Assembly: GCA_934446365.1 (NCBI GenBank) | Contig: CAKSDZ010000001.1 | Location: 186,001-250,000 of the forward strand | Source: an uncultured Eubacteriales bacterium | GTDB lineage: Bacteria > Bacillota > Clostridia > Oscillospirales > CAG-272 | Length of the DNA: 64,000 bases | Direction: 5' to 3' | Part shown: piece after piece, positions 27,823-35,382 of the stretch | How positions within the stretch are numbered: the stretch's first letter is position 1 | How the letters are laid out: every line of letters begins with the position of its first letter | Translations under genes and position numbers: made by a program | Notes under the pieces: model-generated | The model's database searches: none | What the model was told of the DNA's origin: nothing | The model's input: the letters and a program-made list of their open reading frames with translations, nothing else

Positions 27823-28484
27823 CAGGTTCAATCAAGATTTTATATTCCGATACGGAAATTGCGGTTGCGGTAAAGCCGCAGGGAGTTCCGTCTCAATCCG
27901 ATTATACGGGAGACGCCGCGATGCCGGCGCTTTTGTCGGAACAGCTTGGCCGCCCCGTTTTTCCCGTGCATCGGCTTGACCGGGCGGTCGGCGGCGTCAT
28001 GATATTTGCCTGTGGTCGCCGTGCGGCGGCAAAGCTGTGCGCCGGAATGAGCGAGGGAGACGCGGTCAAGGAATATTTGGCGGTCGTCCACGGCGCACCG
28101 GAAAATCCGGCGGGAGATTATCATGATTTTCTGCTGCACGATTCGGTGAAAAACAAAACGGCGGCGGTAAACATATCGCACGAAAAGGCCAAAGAGGCCT
28201 CGCTTTCTTACCGTCTTATCGGCACGGTGACGGAGGAGGAACAGTTTTCTTTATTGCTGATTCGATTGCATACGGGGAGAACCCATCAGATCCGTGCGCA
28301 GCTTTCGTCCCGCGGGATGCCGGTCGCGGGAGATGGAAAATATGGCGCGCATGACCGCTGCGGACTTGCACTTTGGTCCTATCGGCTGACGGTTCGTCAT
28401 CCTGTGACAAAGGAAAAGCTTGTCTTTACGGAATGGCCGGAAAAAACAGTGCCATGGAACCTTTTTTCCGATATGGCGATCTGA
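27819..28484 (+). CDS. RluA-family RNA pseudouridine synthase
   Basis: The 221-residue product isomerises uridine in rRNA or tRNA. It has the family motif VHRLDRAVGGVMIFA with the catalytic Asp, the AVKPQGVPSQSD strand ahead of it, and the LHTGRTHQIRAQLSSRGMPVAGD block. No S4 domain is present, which fits the short RluA-type subgroup, and the exact target site cannot be assigned. It starts inside the Clp ATPase stop codon (ATGA at 27819-27822). Confidence 0.92.
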   Translation: MTGSIKILYSDTEIAVAVKPQGVPSQSDYTGDAAMPALLSEQLGRPVFPVHRLDRAVGGVMIFACGRRAAAKLCAGMSEGDAVKEYLAVVHGAPENPAGDYHDFLLHDSVKNKTAAVNISHEKAKEASLSYRLIGTVTEEEQFSLLLIRLHTGRTHQIRAQLSSRGMPVAGDGKYGAHDRCGLALWSYRLTVRHPVTKEKLVFTEWPEKTVPWNLFSDMAI

Positions 28485-28533
28485 GCGGCGGAAATTGAAA
28501 TGCCGGTATAAAAACGGCGGGAAGGGAATGCCT

Positions 28534-29415
28534 ATGAAACGGACGATTTCATTGCTTGCGGCAGCACTGCTTGCTTTGACCTTGTTTGTCTCGTGCGGAA
28601 AGGGCGCTTCGGTGTCGATTTATAAGGTCCGCACGGCAAATGAGATCAAAAACATTTTCATTCAGAATGCGGATGTGAACGCTTACCGTGAGACGATTGC
28701 TTACCTGAACCGAGACGGGAGCCCCGACTTTTCTTATGAGGTGTATTATGAGAGAGCGGCGGATATCTATGCGGGTTACAACATATGCGAGCAAATCGGA
28801 GATTATCGTCTCTATGCTTATGAGGGCGCCGTTTATGCCGACGACGGGGATGGACTGTGCGCGGTCATTCTCCTTGGGAGCACCTATCTTGAATATATCG
28901 ACGATTATCTCACCGGTGAGTTCCCGCTTGATGCGGATACGCTGAACCAGCAGTATTCCAAGACCGAGGGGGAGGATACCGTCGTTGAATACCGTTCCTC
29001 TTTGACGCCGCAGCGATTGGCCGCGCTTTCCTCTTATGGCATCGAGGAGGATGGCACGATTATTTCCAAATATACGATCGATTCAGAGGGCTTTATCCGA
29101 TCCATCGAATATTCCGTGTCAAATGGCACGGATACCTATCCGCTCGCGGTACGTACATTTGAACGGGCACAGGAAAAGGATGCCTCTTTGTTTGCCCCGG
29201 TTTCCGGGCTTGAAGCTTCCGTTTCCGTCGACATTTTCTATGTCGGAGAGGAAAAAGAGGGAAGGCATTTCACGGTTCCCGCAGGGATTTTCGTCGGATT
29301 TGACACGGGAAGCACGAATTATTCGTTTTATTATGACGAGGAATGCTTGCGGCCGTATTCTTATCAGGATGGAGAAATCACACAGGATATGGTGATTTAT
29401 GCTAAGGCAAACTGA
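28534..29415 (+). CDS. Putative lipoprotein of unknown function
   Basis: The 293-residue product starts with a lipoprotein-type signal: KR, a hydrophobic stretch LLAAALLALTLF, then VSC. Position -3 of the lipobox is Phe, which is unusual but tolerated. The mature part carries many Tyr and acidic residues and two similar halves of beta-rich sequence; the C-terminal NYSFYYDEECLRPYSYQDG resembles an InlB/Big-type repeat that would sit outside the cell. I do not recognise a family for the main body. The start has AAGGGA at 6 nt; other upstream starts run into the preceding gene. The next genes are the tRNAs, with a new promoter. Confidence 0.7.
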   Translation: MKRTISLLAAALLALTLFVSCGKGASVSIYKVRTANEIKNIFIQNADVNAYRETIAYLNRDGSPDFSYEVYYERAADIYAGYNICEQIGDYRLYAYEGAVYADDGDGLCAVILLGSTYLEYIDDYLTGEFPLDADTLNQQYSKTEGEDTVVEYRSSLTPQRLAALSSYGIEEDGTIISKYTIDSEGFIRSIEYSVSNGTDTYPLAVRTFERAQEKDASLFAPVSGLEASVSVDIFYVGEEKEGRHFTVPAGIFVGFDTGSTNYSFYYDEECLRPYSYQDGEITQDMVIYAKAN

Positions 29416-29454
29416 GTTTTTCAAAAGAAAAGTACAAAAAATCGGATTTTGGTA

Positions 29455-29483
29455 TTGACAAAAATCGCGGTTTATGGTATACT
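29455..29483 (+). promoter_or_regulatory. Strong promoter of the tRNA-Thr/tRNA-Tyr operon
   Basis: TTGACA (29455-29460) and TATACT (29478-29483) are separated by 17 bp, about 40 bp upstream of the first mature tRNA. Confidence 0.85.
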
Positions 29484-29522
29484 CTTTTTCGTCGCAGGAA
29501 TGAGTCCTCACGACGGAAAGAC

Positions 29523-29597
29523 GCTGGTGTGGCTCAATGGCAGAGCAGCTGATTTGTAATCAGCAGGTTGATGGTTCGACTCCGTTCACCAGCTCCA
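29523..29597 (+). tRNA. tRNA-Thr (anticodon TGT), CCA encoded
   Basis: The acceptor stem GCTGGTG pairs perfectly with CACCAGC (29587-29593), followed by discriminator T and an encoded CCA. The anticodon arm CTGA-TTTGTAA-TCAG gives TGT, which reads ACA threonine codons, and the T-arm has GGTTCGACTCC. It is the first gene of a two-tRNA transcript. Confidence 0.95.
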
Positions 29598-29600
29598 AAC

Positions 29601-29618
29601 ACGCCGCTTCTGCGGCGT
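29601..29618 (+). other. Hairpin in the spacer between the two tRNAs
   Basis: A 7-bp GC-rich stem (29601-29607 with 29612-29618) with loop TTCT directly follows the tRNA-Thr CCA. No T run follows, so it is more likely a processing or folding element than a terminator. Confidence 0.5.
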
Positions 29619-29625
29619 TATATTG

Positions 29626-29710
29626 GGGAGCGTTCCCGAGTGGCCAAAGGGGGCAGACTGTAAATCTGTTGCAAGTTGCTTCGGTGGTCCGAATCCACCC
29701 GCTCCCACCA
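29626..29710 (+). tRNA. tRNA-Tyr (anticodon GTA), CCA encoded
   Basis: The acceptor stem GGGAGCG pairs with CGCTCCC (29700-29706), followed by A and an encoded CCA. The anticodon arm CAGACTGTAAATCTG gives GTA. A long variable arm (class II), as expected of bacterial tRNA-Tyr, and the T-arm GGTCCGAATCC are present. Confidence 0.95.
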
Positions 29711-29753
29711 AATCCGAAAACCGAGTGCTAAACAAGGTTTTCGGATTTTTTAT
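29711..29753 (+). terminator. Terminator of the tRNA operon
   Basis: A 12-bp perfect stem (29711-29722 with 29736-29747) with a 13-nt loop leads into a T run. It begins at the base after the tRNA-Tyr CCA. Confidence 0.9.
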
Positions 29754-29913
29754 TGTATGTAAGTAATAAAACGGTATTTTTCAAAAAGTGAAAAATGCCA
29801 GCTCTTATAGGAAAAATCGTCTTTGTATTGTCAATGTGCCGTTATAATTTAAAGGAGGACGGCAAATTATAAGGACACGATGAATAAATTTCGGAAATTC
29901 TTTCTGTTAGCTA

Positions 29914-29942
29914 TTGTTTTGTGTCGCTTTTTTTGATATAAT
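29914..29942 (+). promoter_or_regulatory. Promoter of the LysR gene
   Basis: TTGTTT (29914-29919) and TATAAT (29937-29942) are 17 bp apart, 55 bp upstream of the LysR start. The 240 bp before it hold no credible gene, only an AAAGGAGG motif (29851-29858) without a start codon at a usable distance. Confidence 0.65.
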
Positions 29943-29996
29943 ATTCTCATTACAAACTATGAAAAACCGGATATGTATGAAGAAAGGAGCGCTCCT

Positions 29997-30926
29997 TTGA
30001 ATACTTTGCACTTGAAGTACGCCGTAGAAGTGGAACGCACCGGTTCCATCACACAGGCGGCTGAAAATCTGTATATGGGGCAGCCGAACCTCAGCAAGGC
30101 GATCATGGAATTGGAGGAGACACTGGGCTTTCAGATTTTTGAACGCACCTCCAAGGGTGTCATTCCGACCGAGAAGGGTACAAGATTTTTGGTTTATGCT
30201 AAAAATGTACTCTCGCAGATTGAGAAAATGGAAGCGCTTTCCGATGAAAACAATGCGGCGCAGTCGTTGAGTATCGCGATTTCCAGAAGCGGCTATGTCG
30301 CGGCAGCCGCCGCGAGGTTCGCCGCCGGTTTGGATTTGTCCGGCAGGATCCGGCTGAATATCCGGGAAACCAACTCCGTTCAGGTGATTACCAGCGTTGC
30401 GGCCGGTACTTTCGGACTCGGACTTGTGCGGTATAAGCTTCTCCATGAACGGTATTTTCTTGATTATATTTCGGATAAAGAGCTTGATGTTATTCCTTTT
30501 TGGGAATTTGACAGCATGGTGGCAATTTCGGAACGGAATTGCCCATCCGATGAAATAATCCGTTATCAGGAGCTTGGCGGATTGACGCCGATTCTATACG
30601 GAGATGAATCCATTCCGTATCTTTCTTTCGGCGAGGTGCGCCGGGAGGCAAAGTCGCCGGCGGCGAATAAAGCGGTTTTTGTTTATGACAGGAGCACGGC
30701 TTTGGAGCTTCTCAGCATGCTTGAGGATGCTTATATGCTGACAGCTCCGGCGGTGCCGTCCGAGCTTCAGAAGTATGGACTGGTGCAGAAAAAATGTGAT
30801 ATTCCGAATGAGAGATGCAAGGATGTCATCGTCTTTCAGAAGGGCTATAAGTTTTCCGAATCCGACCGTAAATTCATCGACCTCCTTTCCGAGATGAAAA
30901 ACGAGGCCGAATTGACGTTTCGCTGA
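29997..30926 (+). CDS. LysR-family transcriptional regulator (upstream of the succinate cluster)
   Basis: The 309-residue product has the N-terminal LysR winged helix-turn-helix (TGSITQAAENLYMGQPNLSK, residues about 13-32, then LGFQIFERTSKGVIPTEKG) and a C-terminal periplasmic-binding-like effector domain (about 90-300). The start is taken as TTG 29997, which gives MNTLHLKY and has AGGAG 7 nt upstream; ATG 29973 would precede that ribosome site. It reads toward the reductive TCA/Flx-Hdr cluster and is separated from it by a terminator and 400 bp, so it is a candidate regulator of that cluster. The effector is unknown. Confidence 0.88.
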   Translation: MNTLHLKYAVEVERTGSITQAAENLYMGQPNLSKAIMELEETLGFQIFERTSKGVIPTEKGTRFLVYAKNVLSQIEKMEALSDENNAAQSLSIAISRSGYVAAAAARFAAGLDLSGRIRLNIRETNSVQVITSVAAGTFGLGLVRYKLLHERYFLDYISDKELDVIPFWEFDSMVAISERNCPSDEIIRYQELGGLTPILYGDESIPYLSFGEVRREAKSPAANKAVFVYDRSTALELLSMLEDAYMLTAPAVPSELQKYGLVQKKCDIPNERCKDVIVFQKGYKFSESDRKFIDLLSEMKNEAELTFR

Positions 30927-30940
30927 CTTATGGGAGTTGT

Positions 30941-30983
30941 TTCCACATGTCTTTTCATAAAATGTCGGGCATGTGGAATTTTT
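30941..30983 (+). terminator. Terminator after the LysR gene
   Basis: A 9-bp stem (TTCCACATG at 30941-30949 with CATGTGGAA at 30970-30978), with a 20-nt loop, is followed by five T. It lies 15 nt after the LysR stop. Confidence 0.75.
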
Positions 30984-31142
30984 ATGGATCAAAATTTATA
31001 TGCGATTTTGGAATTATGATATATGGGAAATGGAATGATGCTGCGATTGTGATTTTGCTTTTTTCTGAAAATATCTGAATTTTTTGTTCTGGATTGTGAA
31101 TTTTGACGATATTTTACATTTTATACGGAGACAAAAGCGGCG
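30984..31142. other. AT-rich intergenic DNA, no gene seen
   Basis: About 160 bp of AT-rich sequence lie between the LysR terminator and the repeat element. No reading frame with a ribosome site, no tRNA and no further hairpin is visible. Confidence 0.6.
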
Positions 31143-31188
31143 CTTTTATCGATAAAAGAATATCGATAAAAGCATATCGACATTCTTT
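31143..31188 (+). repeat. Three 14-bp tandem repeats, candidate operator
   Basis: TATCGATAAAAGAA, TATCGATAAAAGCA and the weaker TATCGACATTCTTT start at 31147, 31161 and 31175, exactly 14 bp apart. TATCGATA is itself palindromic, and the first copy lies in a 16-bp palindrome (31143-31158). The array ends 8 bp before the -35 box of the succinate cluster promoter, the position expected of an activator site. Confidence 0.7.
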
Positions 31189-31196
31189 TTTTATAT

Positions 31197-31225
31197 TTTA
31201 CATATGAGATGATTTATGATAAAAT
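31197..31225 (+). promoter_or_regulatory. Promoter of the succinate / Flx-Hdr cluster
   Basis: TTTACA (31197-31202) and TAAAAT (31220-31225) are 17 bp apart. The transcript would have a leader of about 180 nt before the first recognised gene, containing the short frame at 31288. Confidence 0.7.
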
Positions 31226-31287
31226 ACAATCAGTAAAGTGAGTAAATTTTTTATCCGTGCGGGAGAGTCGGCGGAGGTCTTGCTTTT

Positions 31288-31425
31288 ATGACGTTGAAAT
31301 TGAAATCAGCTCGGCGCATACTGTCGTTTTTTGGTCTTTTCGGTCGTTCATGGCAACGGTCGTGCTTTGAGGCGTGCGCGGTAGGATTGGCTCGAGTGGA
31401 AAGGAACGGTTTTGCTTATGATTAA
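31288..31425 (+). CDS. Possible 45-residue leader ORF overlapping the ferredoxin gene
   Basis: The frame starts at ATG 31288 with GGAGG 10 nt upstream and ends at TAA 31423-31425, overlapping the start of the next gene. Its product is basic, with a hydrophobic FFGLF patch and two cysteines, and matches nothing I know. It could act as a translational coupler for the ferredoxin gene or be chance. The spacing of its ribosome site is longer than ideal. Confidence 0.3.
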   Translation: MTLKLKSARRILSFFGLFGRSWQRSCFEACAVGLARVERNGFAYD

Positions 31426-31660
31426 AATTACGGTATGCGTCGGTTCTGCGTGCTACATGAAAGGTTCGAGACAGGTGGTGGCTATTCTCAGACGCCTGAT
31501 CGAGGAGAACGGACTTGCCGGCGAATATGAGCTGGAAGGCACATTTTGCACGGGGAACTGCCAGCGCGGGGTATGCGTTGAATTGAACGGAAAGACCTAT
31601 TCTCTGACGCCTGACAATACGGAGGAGTTTTTCCGTACCGAGATTCTGAAAACGGCATGA
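31412..31660 (+). CDS. Thioredoxin-like [2Fe-2S] ferredoxin
   Basis: The product of about 82 residues resembles the C-terminal domain of NuoE/HndA-type subunits: KITVCVGSACYMKGS (Cys pair five apart) and FCTGNCQRGVCV (Cys pair four apart) supply four ligands for a [2Fe-2S] cluster. It probably passes electrons within the redox system encoded downstream, but its partner is not known. Two starts are possible: TTG 31412, with AAGGA at ideal spacing, and ATG 31418, which fits homologue N-termini better and would be coupled to the upstream 45-residue frame. It is the first clear gene of the cluster. Confidence 0.82.
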   Translation: MLMIKITVCVGSACYMKGSRQVVAILRRLIEENGLAGEYELEGTFCTGNCQRGVCVELNGKTYSLTPDNTEEFFRTEILKTA

Positions 31661-31711
31661 CATGCTTTGGAACATTTAATTTAAACATAATTTAATAGGA
31701 TGGGAATACAT

Positions 31712-32659
31712 ATGAGCAAGAAAGTAACGGTTATCGGCGCGGGCAGCGTCGGGTCAACAATCGCGTATACCCTCTCGGTTATGGGTATCGCCGATGAGAT
31801 TGTCATGATCGACATCAATGAAAACAAAGTGCTCGGCGAAGCGCTGGATATCAGACAGGGGCTTCCGTTTTGCAGCACGAAATCGGTGTATGCCGGCGGA
31901 TATGCGGAGGCGGAGAACTCCGATATCGTCGTCATTACCTCCGGTGTGCCGAGAAAGGCCGGGCAGACGCGTCTTGAGCTGGCGCAGGTGAACGTCGATA
32001 TCCTCAAAGGCATTATGACGAAGATCACAAAGTATGCCCCCGATGCGATCTATCTGCTGGTCGCAAATCCGGTCGATATTCTGACCTATACGTTTGTGAA
32101 ATATTCCGGGATTCCGGAGCATCATATTTTCGGCTCCGGTACGATGCTCGACTCGGTTCGTCTGCGCGCGCGTCTGGCGGAATATTATGATATCGAATCA
32201 AAATATATCAGCGCATATGCGCTCGGCGAGCATGGAGATTCCATGTTTGTGCCGTGGTCTATTGTGTCATTGAGCGGTATGGGCGCCCGTCTGTATGAGG
32301 AAAAATGCAAAAGAGAGGACAGCATGCTGCCTCCCATCGACCGTGCGGAGATCGAAAAATATGTGCGCACCTCGGGCGGCCGCGTCATCGCGAGAAAGGG
32401 AGCGACCTTCTATGCGGTTTCGATGTCGGTTGCCCATATGTGCCGCTGTATTCTGGAAAACTTCGGTGCGGTGCTTCCTGTTTCCGTCATGATGCACGGC
32501 GAACACGGAGTCGAGGACGTATGTCTCAGCTATCCGACGATGATTAACAACGACGGCGTATTTACCAAGGTGCCGACGCCGCTTTCTCCCGAAGAGGAAG
32601 CGCTTCTGCGCCGCAGTGGCGATGCCCTGAAATCCGTGATTTCGGGACTTGCATTCTGA
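31712..32659 (+). CDS. Malate dehydrogenase of the LDH-like family
   Basis: The 315-residue product is an NAD-dependent 2-hydroxyacid dehydrogenase of the lactate/malate family: GAGSVGS at 9-15, acidic Asp34 for NAD, ANPVD, the substrate Arg in DSVRLRARL, and the catalytic His in GEHGDS. The residue that decides the substrate (position 102 in dogfish LDH numbering) is Arg81 in VPRKAGQTR; lactate dehydrogenases have Gln there and malate dehydrogenases Arg. With fumarase directly downstream, I call it malate dehydrogenase reducing oxaloacetate to malate. Automatic annotation may call it L-lactate dehydrogenase. ATG 31712 is chosen over 31700 because a GGGA site precedes it. Confidence 0.85.
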   Translation: MSKKVTVIGAGSVGSTIAYTLSVMGIADEIVMIDINENKVLGEALDIRQGLPFCSTKSVYAGGYAEAENSDIVVITSGVPRKAGQTRLELAQVNVDILKGIMTKITKYAPDAIYLLVANPVDILTYTFVKYSGIPEHHIFGSGTMLDSVRLRARLAEYYDIESKYISAYALGEHGDSMFVPWSIVSLSGMGARLYEEKCKREDSMLPPIDRAEIEKYVRTSGGRVIARKGATFYAVSMSVAHMCRCILENFGAVLPVSVMMHGEHGVEDVCLSYPTMINNDGVFTKVPTPLSPEEEALLRRSGDALKSVISGLAF

Positions 32660-32792
32660 TTTCCATTACAAACATGTTGCGGCGGCGATGACTGCGCGCG
32701 GTATGATTGCCGCGGCTCGTTATTTTGCCGCCGTTTATGCGGAGCATTATATCTTCAAAATTGCCTTTTGAGGGCGGAAACGGAGAAAATTT

Positions 32793-34178
32793 ATGGAATA
32801 TCGTGTGGAACATGATTCGATGGGCGAGGTGAAAGTGCCTGCCGACAGATATTGGGGGGCGCAGACCGAGAGAAGCCATGAGAATTTCAAAATAGGCGTC
32901 GGAATCGAAACGATGCCGCGCGAAATCACGCATGCATTCGGCATTTTGAAAAAAGCGTGTGCAATGGCGAACCATGCACTGAAACCGGAGCGTATGACGC
33001 AGGCGAAGCTTGCGGCCATATCCGCCGCCTGCGACGAGGTGATATCCGGTGCGCTGAACGATCATTTCCCGCTTGTCGTGTGGCAGACGGGTTCCGGTAC
33101 ACAGTCCAATATGAATGCAAACGAGGTTATCGCAAGGCGCGGAACGGAGCTTGCGGGGGATACGCTGGAAAAGCCACTTCACCCGAATGACGACATCAAC
33201 ATGAGCCAGTCCTCGAACGACACGTTCCCGACGGCTATGCACATCGCGGCGGTGCTTATCATAGAGGATAAATTGTTTCCCGCAATCGACAAGCTGATTT
33301 CGACGCTAAAACGCCTTGAAGCGGAAAACGAGGGAATCGTCAAGAGCGGAAGAACGCATTTGCAGGACGCGACGCCGATCGCCTTTTCCCAGGAAATCAG
33401 CGGTTGGCGCTCCTCCTTGGAGAAGGATAAGAAAATGCTGGAAATCGCCCTGCCGGAGCTTCGTGAGCTGGCGCTCGGCGGAACGGCGGTCGGCACGGGT
33501 CTGAATACGCCGAAGGGCTTTGACAAAGAGGTCGCCGCCGCGGTTTCGGAGCTGACCGGCAGACCGTTTGTGACGGCACCGAACAAATTCCATGCGCTGA
33601 CCTCCAAGGATGAATTGGTGTTCGCGCACGGTGCGCTGAAAGCGCTGGCTGCGGATATGATGAAGATCGCCAATGACGTCAGATGGCTCGCTTCCGGTCC
33701 GCGCGACGGACTCGGCGAGATTTTCATTCCCGAAAACGAGCCGGGCTCGTCGATCATGCCGGGAAAAGTCAATCCCACACAGTGCGAGGCGGTGACGATG
33801 GTGGCCGTTCAGGTGATGGGCAACGATGTGGCGGTCGGCATGGCGGCGTCTCAGGGAAATTTCGAGCTGAATGTCTTTATGCCGGTTTGCATTTATAATT
33901 TCCTTCAATCCGCAAGGCTTCTTTCCGAGGTGATTGTTTCGTTCAACGACAACTGCGCTGTCGGAATCCGTGCGAATAAGGAAAAAATGCACCATAATTT
34001 ATATAATTCGCTGATGCTGGTGACGGCGCTCAATCCGTATATCGGATATGAAAACGCCGCAAAAACGGCAAAAAAAGCCTATCATGACAACATTTCGCTG
34101 AAAGAAGCGTGCGTCGCGCTCGGCTTTTTGACCGCGGAAAAATTCGATGAGGTGTTCCACCCCGAGGAAATGATTTGA
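32793..34178 (+). CDS. fumC: Class II fumarate hydratase
   Basis: The enzyme interconverts malate and fumarate. The 461-residue product opens with EHDSMGEVKVPADRYWGAQTERS, has the substrate-site GSGTQSNMNANEV and SQSSNDTFPTAMH, the catalytic HLQDATPIAFSQE region, and the family signature GSSIMPGKVNPTQCEA (about 319-334). Class II fumarases need no iron-sulfur cluster. GGAG precedes the ATG by 7 nt. It sits between the malate dehydrogenase gene and hdrB, about 130 bp after the former and 17 nt before the latter. Confidence 0.96.
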   Translation: MEYRVEHDSMGEVKVPADRYWGAQTERSHENFKIGVGIETMPREITHAFGILKKACAMANHALKPERMTQAKLAAISAACDEVISGALNDHFPLVVWQTGSGTQSNMNANEVIARRGTELAGDTLEKPLHPNDDINMSQSSNDTFPTAMHIAAVLIIEDKLFPAIDKLISTLKRLEAENEGIVKSGRTHLQDATPIAFSQEISGWRSSLEKDKKMLEIALPELRELALGGTAVGTGLNTPKGFDKEVAAAVSELTGRPFVTAPNKFHALTSKDELVFAHGALKALAADMMKIANDVRWLASGPRDGLGEIFIPENEPGSSIMPGKVNPTQCEAVTMVAVQVMGNDVAVGMAASQGNFELNVFMPVCIYNFLQSARLLSEVIVSFNDNCAVGIRANKEKMHHNLYNSLMLVTALNPYIGYENAAKTAKKAYHDNISLKEACVALGFLTAEKFDEVFHPEEMI

Positions 34179-34195
34179 GAAAGGGGAAGTGAGAT

Positions 34196-34972
34196 ATGAT
34201 TTTCAGTTATTATCCCGGCTGCACGCTGAAAACGAAAGCAAAAGAGCTGGATGCCTACGCCAGACGCAGCGCCGAGGCGCTCGGCATTCTCCTCGAAGAG
34301 CTTCCGGAATGGCAGTGCTGCGGCGGTGTTTATACCACTGCAAAGGATGAGATTGCCACGAAGCTTTCCTCCGTGCGCGCGCTGATGGGTGCGAAGGAGG
34401 AGGGGCACGAGCTTGTTACACTTTGCTCGGCCTGTCATAATGTCATTAAGCAGACAAAGTATGCGCTGGATACCGACGACGATATGGCGTTCAAGGTGTC
34501 GAACTATATGAAATGCGACGCGCGGGCGGCGGCGGATACAAAGGTTCTCCACTATCTCGAGCTTTTGCGCGACGTCGTGGGCTTCGACGAGCTTAAAAAG
34601 AAGGTCGTGAATCCGCTGACGGGCAGAAAAATCGCCGCCTATTACGGATGTCTTCTGCTTCGCCCCGGCAAGGTTCTGCAATTCGACAATCCGGAGAATC
34701 CGAAGATTATGGAGGATTTTATCCGGGCGATCGGCGCTGTGCCGGTGACTTATCCGATGCGCAACGAATGCTGCGGCGGATACATAACCGCCGAGGACGG
34801 CGCACAGGCGAAAAAGAACAGCACGGCGGTCTATGAGAGCGCCGCGAGCTTCGGTGCGGACTGTATCATCACGGCATGTCCTCTCTGCCGGTATAATCTC
34901 ATTAAGGCGGAAAGTCCGCTGCCGGTTATCTATTTCACGGAGCTTCTCGCCGAAGCGCTCGGCGTCAAATAA
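34196..34972 (+). CDS. hdrB: Heterodisulfide reductase subunit B-like protein
   Basis: HdrB carries the disulfide-reducing site of heterodisulfide reductases. The 258-residue product has two complete CCG domains: Cys9, Cys41-Cys42, Cys77, Cys80 and Cys152, Cys192-Cys193, Cys228, Cys231, the pattern that binds noncubane [4Fe-4S] clusters. Because all ten cysteines are kept, the site should be functional. In methanogens the substrate is CoM-S-S-CoB; in a bacterium the disulfide or other acceptor is unknown. It starts the hdrB-hdrC-hdrA run and is followed by hdrC after 12 nt. Confidence 0.93.
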   Translation: MIFSYYPGCTLKTKAKELDAYARRSAEALGILLEELPEWQCCGGVYTTAKDEIATKLSSVRALMGAKEEGHELVTLCSACHNVIKQTKYALDTDDDMAFKVSNYMKCDARAAADTKVLHYLELLRDVVGFDELKKKVVNPLTGRKIAAYYGCLLLRPGKVLQFDNPENPKIMEDFIRAIGAVPVTYPMRNECCGGYITAEDGAQAKKNSTAVYESAASFGADCIITACPLCRYNLIKAESPLPVIYFTELLAEALGVK

Positions 34973-34984
34973 GGAGGCGGAGCT

Positions 34985-35371
34985 ATGCTTACAAGTAGGG
35001 AAAAAGAACAAATCATCCGTTCCAGCGGTGTGAATGTATTAAAATGTATGCGGTGTGGGAAATGCACCGGCACCTGTCCGGCCTACGACGAGATGGAATA
35101 TCATCCGCACGAGTTTGTCTATATGGTCGAGAAGGGCGAAATCGAGAAGCTGATGAACTCGCCGTCCATCTACAAGTGTCTCACATGCTTTGCCTGTGTC
35201 GAAAGATGTCCGCGCGGCGTGGAGCCGGCGAAAATCGTCGAGGCGGTGCGGCTGGCTGCGATCCGCCGTCAGGGTGAAAATCATATCAAGGCGGAAGATA
35301 TCCCGTGCATCGCGGACGACGATACGCCGGGACAGCTGATTGTCAGCGCATTCCGCAAATATAAGAAGTAA
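34985..35371 (+). CDS. hdrC: Heterodisulfide reductase subunit C-like protein
   Basis: HdrC is the small ferredoxin-like subunit that links HdrA to HdrB. The 128-residue product has two [4Fe-4S] motifs, CMRCGKCTGTCP (about 21-32) and CLTCFACVERCPRG (about 61-73), in the arrangement usual for HdrC. A strong GGAGG site precedes the start, and hdrA follows after 11 nt. Confidence 0.94.
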   Translation: MLTSREKEQIIRSSGVNVLKCMRCGKCTGTCPAYDEMEYHPHEFVYMVEKGEIEKLMNSPSIYKCLTCFACVERCPRGVEPAKIVEAVRLAAIRRQGENHIKAEDIPCIADDDTPGQLIVSAFRKYKK

Positions 35372-35382
35372 GGGAGGGGAAA

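Noticed and set aside
29601..29618. Terminator between the two tRNA genes
   Set aside because: The hairpin lacks a following T run, and a clear terminator lies after the second tRNA.
29851..29936. Possible 18-codon peptide starting at ATG 29880 near an AAAGGAGG motif
   Set aside because: The strong ribosome motif is 21 nt away, the frame is tiny and overlaps the LysR promoter; chance is more likely.
31712..32659. L-lactate dehydrogenase annotation
   Set aside because: Arg rather than Gln occupies the specificity position and the neighbours are succinate-branch genes.
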